64,000 nt of DNA, from assembly GCA_015680685.1 (NCBI GenBank), contig MNCI01013833.1, positions 62,001 to 126,000 on the forward strand, written 5' to 3'. Both the position numbers and the translations under genes were made by a program. Within the stretch, counting starts at the first letter, position 1, and each line of letters starts with the position of its first letter. Positions 58,008-64,000 of the stretch are shown here, piece after piece. Under the pieces are notes generated by a model, which was not told where the DNA came from, did no database searches, and worked only from the letters and a program-made list of their open reading frames with translations. Source of the DNA: Gnetum montanum (taxonomy: Eukaryota; Streptophyta; Gnetopsida; Gnetales; Gnetaceae).

Positions 58008-58690
58008 CTCAAGGTTGATCCTAATCTAGTTTTAGGCTAAGAATGCATCCATGAAGGACAACAAGGTGTGCCCAGCCATGGTATCAATTAGTTGATCAAT
58101 ATTGGGTAATGGGAAGTCATCTTTGATGGTTGCCTTGTTTAGGTCCCAGAAGTCTATACAAATGCATATAGTTCCATTTTTCTTAGGTAAAACTACAATG
58201 TTAGATACCCAATCTACATAGTTAATAGCCTAGATGAAACCAGCTTTGTAAAGCTTGGTGATTTTGTCATAGACTGCCAACGCCACCTTAGGTCTAACCT
58301 TGTGCGCTTTTTCTTTAACTAGTTTAATGCATAGATTGAGAATGATGTTGTGCTGGACTAATCAAGGATCTTAGCCTAGCATGTCCTCATATGATGATGC
58401 AAAGGCCTTGATGTTATCATTTAGCACCTTAGAAATGTCTTGGGCATGCTGGGGCTCCAGGGAGGAGCTCAATTTTACTATTTTCGCCTCGTCATTGTAG
58501 CCACAGGGATCTCAACCAAGGGATCCTCTATGTCATCCCTTGCCTCTAGGTCAAGAGCCTTAACTAGATGGTTGGGCCAATCTAGTGATGCATCTATGGA
58601 TGCTATGTATTCAACATAGTTTGTAGGCTTGAGGTCTAGGCAATGTGGGTCAATGCATTACTTGATATCACCATGAGGTCCCATGAGGAC
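58008..58690 (-). pseudogene. RT N-terminal half, element D
   Basis: On minus: YVEYIASIDASLDWPNHLVK, then the fingers ITKLYKAGFIWAINYVDW and LPKKNGTICICIDFWDLNKA, TIKDDFPLPNIDQLIDTMAG, and HTLLSFMDAFLA before the F junction. With 22721-23691 it forms one RT. Stops interrupt the linker. Confidence 0.8.
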
Positions 58691-59170
58691 CAGAGGTGAG
58701 AAAATCTATTTTAACATAGCTATGTCATGTTCCTACAAAATAAACTAGAAAAATGTCAACTAGCACCTATTTTGAAAAAGTGAATATGCACAAATAAATA
58801 AAAGAAATGTGATGAAATTTACCTAAGTATGCATGTGAGCTATTGAGGAAGGTAAGCATGTTTGTGCTAGTTTTAGGCCTTGATAGGCTATGTGCATGCT
58901 AGTTTTAGGTCTTAGCAGATCGTGGATGCATCAAATGTGTCATTTTGGGGAAGGTTGGCCATGCTTAGGAAGTGGAATAACTTAGGCATTCATAGGATGG
59001 CAAAAAAGTTAAAAATTTTAGCTAAGTATGGGTAACTATGCTCTCACCCGACTATGCTCTCACCCAAATATGCTCTCCATTGGGTGTTCAGTGTGGAGCA
59101 TAGTTTTGGGTTGGTGGGACATTAAATGATCCTAAGAGGATATATAGGTGTGTTTTCACCATGAGTAAGT
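58691..59170 (+). promoter_or_regulatory. Putative promoter of the antisense gene in D
   Basis: TATATA at 59141-59146 lies within a block (59113-59160) shared with F at 42480-42527. Directly upstream (59030-59112) are ACTATGCTCTCACCC twice, ATATGCTCTCCATTGGG and GTGGAGCATAGTTTTGGG. Both copies thus share TATA position, motif cluster and orientation relative to the antisense gene. Confidence 0.55.
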
Positions 59171-60840
59171 TGTCATTTTTTTACTTTTAACTACAACGTC
59201 TAGAGCATAGTCTTGTCACTATTGTTGCATGCTGCTAGTGGAGAGCATAGTTGGAATAATTACATGTCAGTGTGGACACCTACACCTAGGACTAGTGAAC
59301 ATGGATGAGGGGAAGAGAGTGTTGGACCACCTACCATAGGAACATGTGGAGGAGAGGAGGCCATCAATGTCAACTAGGTACCTCGACTACGCTCTCCCCT
59401 TGGTTCATTTTCCATTCATTTTTTCCAAAGAAGGTTTAGGAGTGTAGGCTTTATATTGTGCTCTACTACAGTGCCTTACTAGGGTGACGACCACTATCAC
59501 TACACGTCATTTTGGTGCAGTTTGGCTAGGAAGGGTTCTAATGGGGTGGGCTTTTTTTTGCCGAACTATGGGTTTTTGTTATAGATTTTTGGGGATTTAT
59601 GGTGAGTTCAAGGCCATTGCATCCTACAATGTGGCGATGGGGGACCATAGCCACCACTGTGTGCTATGGTGTGGCTACTAGAGTTATAACCATGATTGGA
59701 ACCAAGGTTTATTTGGGGTGAGGGCATGGTAGATGATTGTTTCTAGTTTTTCCATTTTTTCTTTTTTATTGCTCGCAGGTGTTTTTTTTGGATAATGGGG
59801 TTGGAGCCAACCACGGGCTACATCCCATGGCATGGTTGCAAGGGTTGTGACCATAGTTACAGGTAGAGGGCATGCATTTGTTTTGTCAGTTTTTCCTTCT
59901 CTTTCTTTTCTTTGTATTTTTTCACTCCAAGGCATGGCCACAGGGATGCTAGGGCTCTAGCAACGATCGAGGGTAGACTACCACGAGGCAAGGGATGCGG
60001 CAGGGGTTTTTCCCTACATTTTTTCTATAAAAAAGATTGATTTTTTTTGGTTTTCTAACATGGGAAAAGGCCAGGAATGCTGTGTGCTATGAGGGCCTTG
60101 AGGTTTCATCCACAGCATGGCCCTAAGGGCTATGAGGGTGATAGCACGTTGCAGCGCAGCTGTAACGATCGAGAGGATGATTGGTGCCAAGGAATGTTTC
60201 TTCTTCTTTTTTATTTTTTCTATTTTTTTAGCAAGGGTAATGACAAGGATGTGACCAATCATGGAAAATAGTAGAGGAGGTTACTGGGTGCAGCACTGTG
60301 GGGAGACTACGCTCTCCATGATCGCAGGACTACTCTCTCTGTGTGTTCAAAGTGCAATATGGTAAGTGTTCGTAAAAATTATCACATTGAAGTGTTTGGT
60401 AAAATGCCTATTTTTTGGGACTACGCTCTCCATATTTTAAGTTAGAAAATTTTTTCCCTCTTTGGACTATGCTCTCTACTGAGGTAGCCCATAGTTAGAA
60501 AATTTTTGCAATTTTCTAAACTACACTCTCCACTAAGGCAATTCGGAGTTAGAAAAATTTGCCAAAATTCTATGAACTACGCATGATGCTAAACCTGTAG
60601 AATGTAACGCTAAGCCTATGAAAATGTGCTATACCCTAGTGAGTTCTAGGCACATCAAATGGATTGGTTGATGTCCTATACTTGCAAGGGCATAGAGTGT
60701 ATCGCCAAAATTACAAATTTTTGCTAGTCAGTGTTGTATTCTGTAAATTTTGCTAATTTTTGCTAACTTATTTTAATAATTTTATGTTAAAATTTGCATC
60801 TATGTATGTATGCTAACACTTTGCGTATTACTTGGTGGTT
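59171..60840 (+). other. Leader of the antisense gene in D
   Basis: At 59680-60240 four units of about 120-170 bp alternate a GC-rich block (for example GGCATGGTTGCAAGGG) with a T-rich run. More CTACGCTCTCCA motifs lie at 60303-60540. It parallels F 40861-42480. No gene seen. Confidence 0.5.
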
Positions 60841-63800
60841 GTAGGGTGCTACTGAAGCCTGTCTTGATTGTAGTGGAGCTCGTGGGCATCCTATGCTATA
60901 CAAGTGAACCAATCCCCAACATACCTACACCAGATGTGTAGGTGGTTCATTATGCGATGTGGTTCCAACCAAGGGATCATGAGTTTTTAGAATTCCTATT
61001 ATAGTAGTTTAGTGTGATCATGTTATCACACTTGGTGGTGGATGCTGCTAGTGCCATCACTGAGACATTGCTACTTAAGGTTAACTGGGACATCTTGAGA
61101 TTCATCTTAGATAAGCCTATTGTTAGCGGTGATGGAGTAGGTGGTTTGGGTAGAAGCCCTAGGAGCACTTAGCACCTATCCAAGATATGACACATGATGA
61201 GGTTTGGTTGCTACAATAAGACCAACACCCTCTTTATCATGTTGCGAGTGCATACCCTATTCTAGAACCCACCTAGAACTCTCTACTGCATTGGAGGGTA
61301 AATTCTTTTATGGCTTTCATAGTTTTTTTCTTTGCTACTAGCTCATGTAAAATTGTTAATGGCTTGCGGTTAATATTAGGTTTAGAGTTGATAACGAGGG
61401 CCTACATGATGAGGTGAATGCTCTAGCCTTAACCCATACCACCCTGGAGGTGTTCTTTTCTAGCACGAATGTTCAAGCCATAGTGCTTGAGTAAGTGGGG
61501 CCTGATCTAGAGGTATACCCTACCTGATACCCAAAGAAATACAAGTGGTGCAGGACTTACAGCTAGTTGGATGAGGAGCAGACCACTGGTGAGATCAACA
61601 TTAAGGAGATGCTTGCAACATCACCCCTGTCTTGTATCCCATTTGTGTCATGTATCCATTTATTATTTTGGCCTATGTAGTTTTTCGTATATGCTTGTTA
61701 GCTTGCCTTTGCATGATGCTAACATTGTTTTTCCTTTTTATAGTAAAAGTTGCCTTAGGCAAGGTGATAGTAATCACCATGGGCCACACAGAGGCCACCC
61801 TCATCATGAAGTATGAAGATGTAAATAGTGCACAACATTGGCTATGCCATAAAGCCTCAGATGCACTAATTTCTTAGCTCACACATGTGGGTTAATGGAC
61901 CTATTTTTGGCCCTTAGCTTGAGTATCATGATGGCTAAAATGGTCACCATCATCAACTCCTTCAGCAGTGACATCAAGTAGTTTGTCACTTGAGTGTGCA
62001 GTGTGATGGTAGTGCTAGACCTTAATAAGCCCTTCATTGTTGACCTCTTTAGTCTCCCCATTAATGGCTTAATGATTGTCGATAAGGCTAATAGGGAGGT
62101 GGATAGTAGAGTGTAGATTGAGGACTAGATGGGGGCCACTCGATCTCACAAGGGGATACCAATTAAGGATGTGCTTATGCCTAAGGTACAAGAGCTCTAC
62201 CCTCTTTTTCATGCTCATGCCTTTTTAAAGTTGCTCTTCCAAGAAAAAATATTGGGGTGAAGTAGGCATGGGTGATGAAGAAGGTGCTACTAGAGGATAT
62301 GAAGTTTAACTAGGCTACCTATATAGCTACTAGCCTACATGTGGAGATCTCTATGCTACAGTTCAACCTCTAGGGGAGGTTGCATGTCCACTTTGCGTTC
62401 TTCGTAGGATATCTATGAAGGTTCACGAAGCTCTTGGTTGTGTGCGATGGTGGGTGATGGGTTGTGCAAGATCATGAGTAGCTTTCCAAGCCATGGATTA
62501 AACACATGTTCATAACCACATGTGCACAAGACCCCCTAGAGGGGATTGATGAGTTGTTATCCATAATGACTAAGGGTCCCATGGGGCAGTCACATTACTT
62601 GTGCAATAGTATGGGCAAGGATTCTCTAGTTGGAACTAGGGACATGACTAAGGTAGATTGCTATATCATAGAGATGGTGGGACTATCTAAGGATAAAATT
62701 AAGAGGCCATGTCCTATAGATGAGGCTGCCCCTAAGTTTGGGAAGCTAAGTAGCAAGAGGATCTATATTAAGCTTCAAAGCTTGCATGTACAGGTTGCAA
62801 GTTAGTATTTATAAATTTCTAAAATGCATTAATTATATTTTTTTGTATATTTATGTTTTTATATTTTTCTTTCATGTTATACTATTATCTAGCTAATGAT
62901 GTACATATGTGTACTAATGTGCTAATGTATGGATATGTGTTAATTGCAGAGATGGCAAAGAGGGCTATAGGAGCAGTAATCGAAGCGATAGCAAAAGAAG
63001 CACCTACTCAAGCTAAGGGGGAGGCTCATAGAGATGAGTTACCTAAGGTAGTAGAGACCCTCTAACACTTAGAGGAAGATCCATTGCTCCACCCTGATGG
63101 GGGTGATTTCAATAGTTTATTCAATGGTGTGCAGCTAGGTGAGCTCCCTATGCTCACACCTAAAGGCTTGCTAGGTAACTATCTTGGATTTCCATCTATT
63201 AGTACCTTCTTGATCTAGAATATTTAGCTATTCAGTTATATGTTAATTACATCAATGTGTTATTGCATTAGATGTCCCTGCTAGTTGTCCAACATTTACC
63301 TACCACATGGAGCCATGGGTAGACATGCTAGATAAATTTGCCTTCATGGATGGTATCATTGAGGACATGGTGGACCGCTTGCAATAGGTAGATCCTAAGA
63401 TTGATAAGTGCATGATGCTATTTTGATTTATGTTGCTTCACAGCTTGAATGGTTAGTTCTAGGCTAAGATTGATCGATATTTTCATGCCTACAGGTCCTA
63501 AGCTTTGGTGGAATTCAAGCAAGATGGCCAAGATGGATGCCCTCCCTGACCTCCATTTTGAAGTCGATCACATGTATTATTGCATGTACGAGACATCAAA
63601 CAAGTGCAAATTTTCTCATGCCAAGCCATTATGGATCTACAAGTGCTCAAATGAGCACATATGGAAACACATGCACAAACTATAGGAGAGGATGCCCAGC
63701 TAGGATATAAAGATTAATGATCTTCAATCTAGGTATGATTTCTTGGTGGCCATATCTTAGGGAGACAACACTTAGCATACCTTTGAGATAAAATATGCCT

Positions 63801-64000
63801 AATATTGGATAGCTCTTAGAGGTAAAAATGAGGCCACATAGGAGTTAATTGAGTAGCTGCTACAGATTGACTTTCTTGCCCAAAAGAATCAAGATTGGAA
63901 AAATTATAGCACAAAGGTCTATCGGTGGAGGCAAATGTAGAAGGACCATAAGCACCAATATAAGCATGAGCACAATACATACCTACGATGGTACAAAGAG
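60840..64000 (+). pseudogene. Antisense gene of D: spliced, FCP1/NIF-like N-terminus
   Basis: Exon 1: VLLKPVLIVVELVGILCYTS, AMWFQPRDHEFLEFLL, FSVIMLSHLVVDAASAITE, then CYNKTNTLFIMLRVHTLF and NPPRTLYC, in the order of an FCP1/NIF HAD domain with its catalytic Asps replaced. Intron GTAAATTC (61302) to TTAG (61380). Exon 2 has LHDEVNALALTHTTLEVFF. The next intron ends near 61743. Exon 3 has VIVITMGHTEATLIM, GLMDLFLALSLSIMMAK-like text and VKVDCYIIEMVGLSK-like text to 62803. The intron to 62949 ends TTGCAG. Exon 4: MAKRAIGAVIEAIAKEAPTQ. Intron 63172-63271. Later exons: MEPWVDMLDKFAFMDGI, LWWNSSKMAKMDAL, and the basic region HKHQYKHE at the window end. Several stops. Confidence 0.6.

Larger units (their letters stand above)
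58005..64000 (-). mobile_element. Element D, right part (RT start, promoter spacer, antisense gene)
   Basis: It resumes the D RT at the point where F interrupted it, then continues rightward into the spacer and the antisense gene on +. Protease, gag and the 5' LTR would lie beyond 64000. Confidence 0.8.

Noticed and set aside
1-64000. Host protein-coding genes
   Set aside because: Every frame with a recognisable motif belongs to a retroelement or to the antisense gene found in two elements. No other frame shows exon-like conservation or a known domain.
60840-64000. Plant mobile domain (MuDR-type) identity for the antisense gene
   Set aside because: The middle exons faintly recall such proteins, but I could not place any signature motif; the FCP1/NIF-like order at the N-terminus fits better.

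Overview
This window is retrotransposon-derived plant DNA. I found no host gene, tRNA, rRNA or CRISPR array. The evidence for a plant is that the recognisable reverse transcriptase, RNase H and integrase fragments are Ty3/gypsy proteins of the plant-specific Athila/Tat group. Several carry the second (archaeal-type) RNase H domain that marks the Tat lineage. The DNA is AT-rich, and the depth of nesting suggests a large, repeat-rich land-plant genome. The species cannot be named from this sequence.

Layout. (A) 1-3645: the 3' part of an Athila-like element on the + strand that has lost RT, RNase H and integrase. 3646-7440: degenerate AT-rich DNA with an approximately 205-bp tandem repeat. (C) 7441-17474: a Tat-like element on + with an RNase H module between protease and RT. 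It is broken near its 3' end by (D), a minus-strand Tat element at 17475-23691 that resumes at 58005-64000. D is split inside its RT by (F), a 34-kb + strand insertion at 23692-58004 of the same family. F is split in turn by (B), a minus-strand Athila-like element at 31528-38364 with ACATG target duplications, and by (E), a minus-strand relative of D and F at 45012-53584 with CATAT/CATAC target duplications. A short piece of another LTR lies at 54399-54750. The order of insertion was therefore C, D, F, then B and E.

Most notable content. In both D and F a long spliced gene lies in antisense between the protease and the RT of the element. Its two copies (60840-64000 on +; 40860-38365 plus 31527-30320 on -) share exon sequence, several intron positions and an upstream TATA-box promoter. 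Its N-terminal part looks like an FCP1/NIF-type HAD phosphatase domain whose catalytic aspartates are not visible. Its C-terminal part is basic and probably coiled coil. The putative promoter carries the same CTATGCTCT / AGAGCATAG inverted-repeat motif that fills the U3 of the LTRs of D, E and F. E has gag and protease only, with neither the antisense gene nor pol, so it would have depended on relatives such as D and F.

Every coding region here has stop codons or frameshifts, so all are annotated as pseudogenes. Single N characters at 43600, 43831 and 54751 mark assembly joins, and the RT piece between the first two is inverted.
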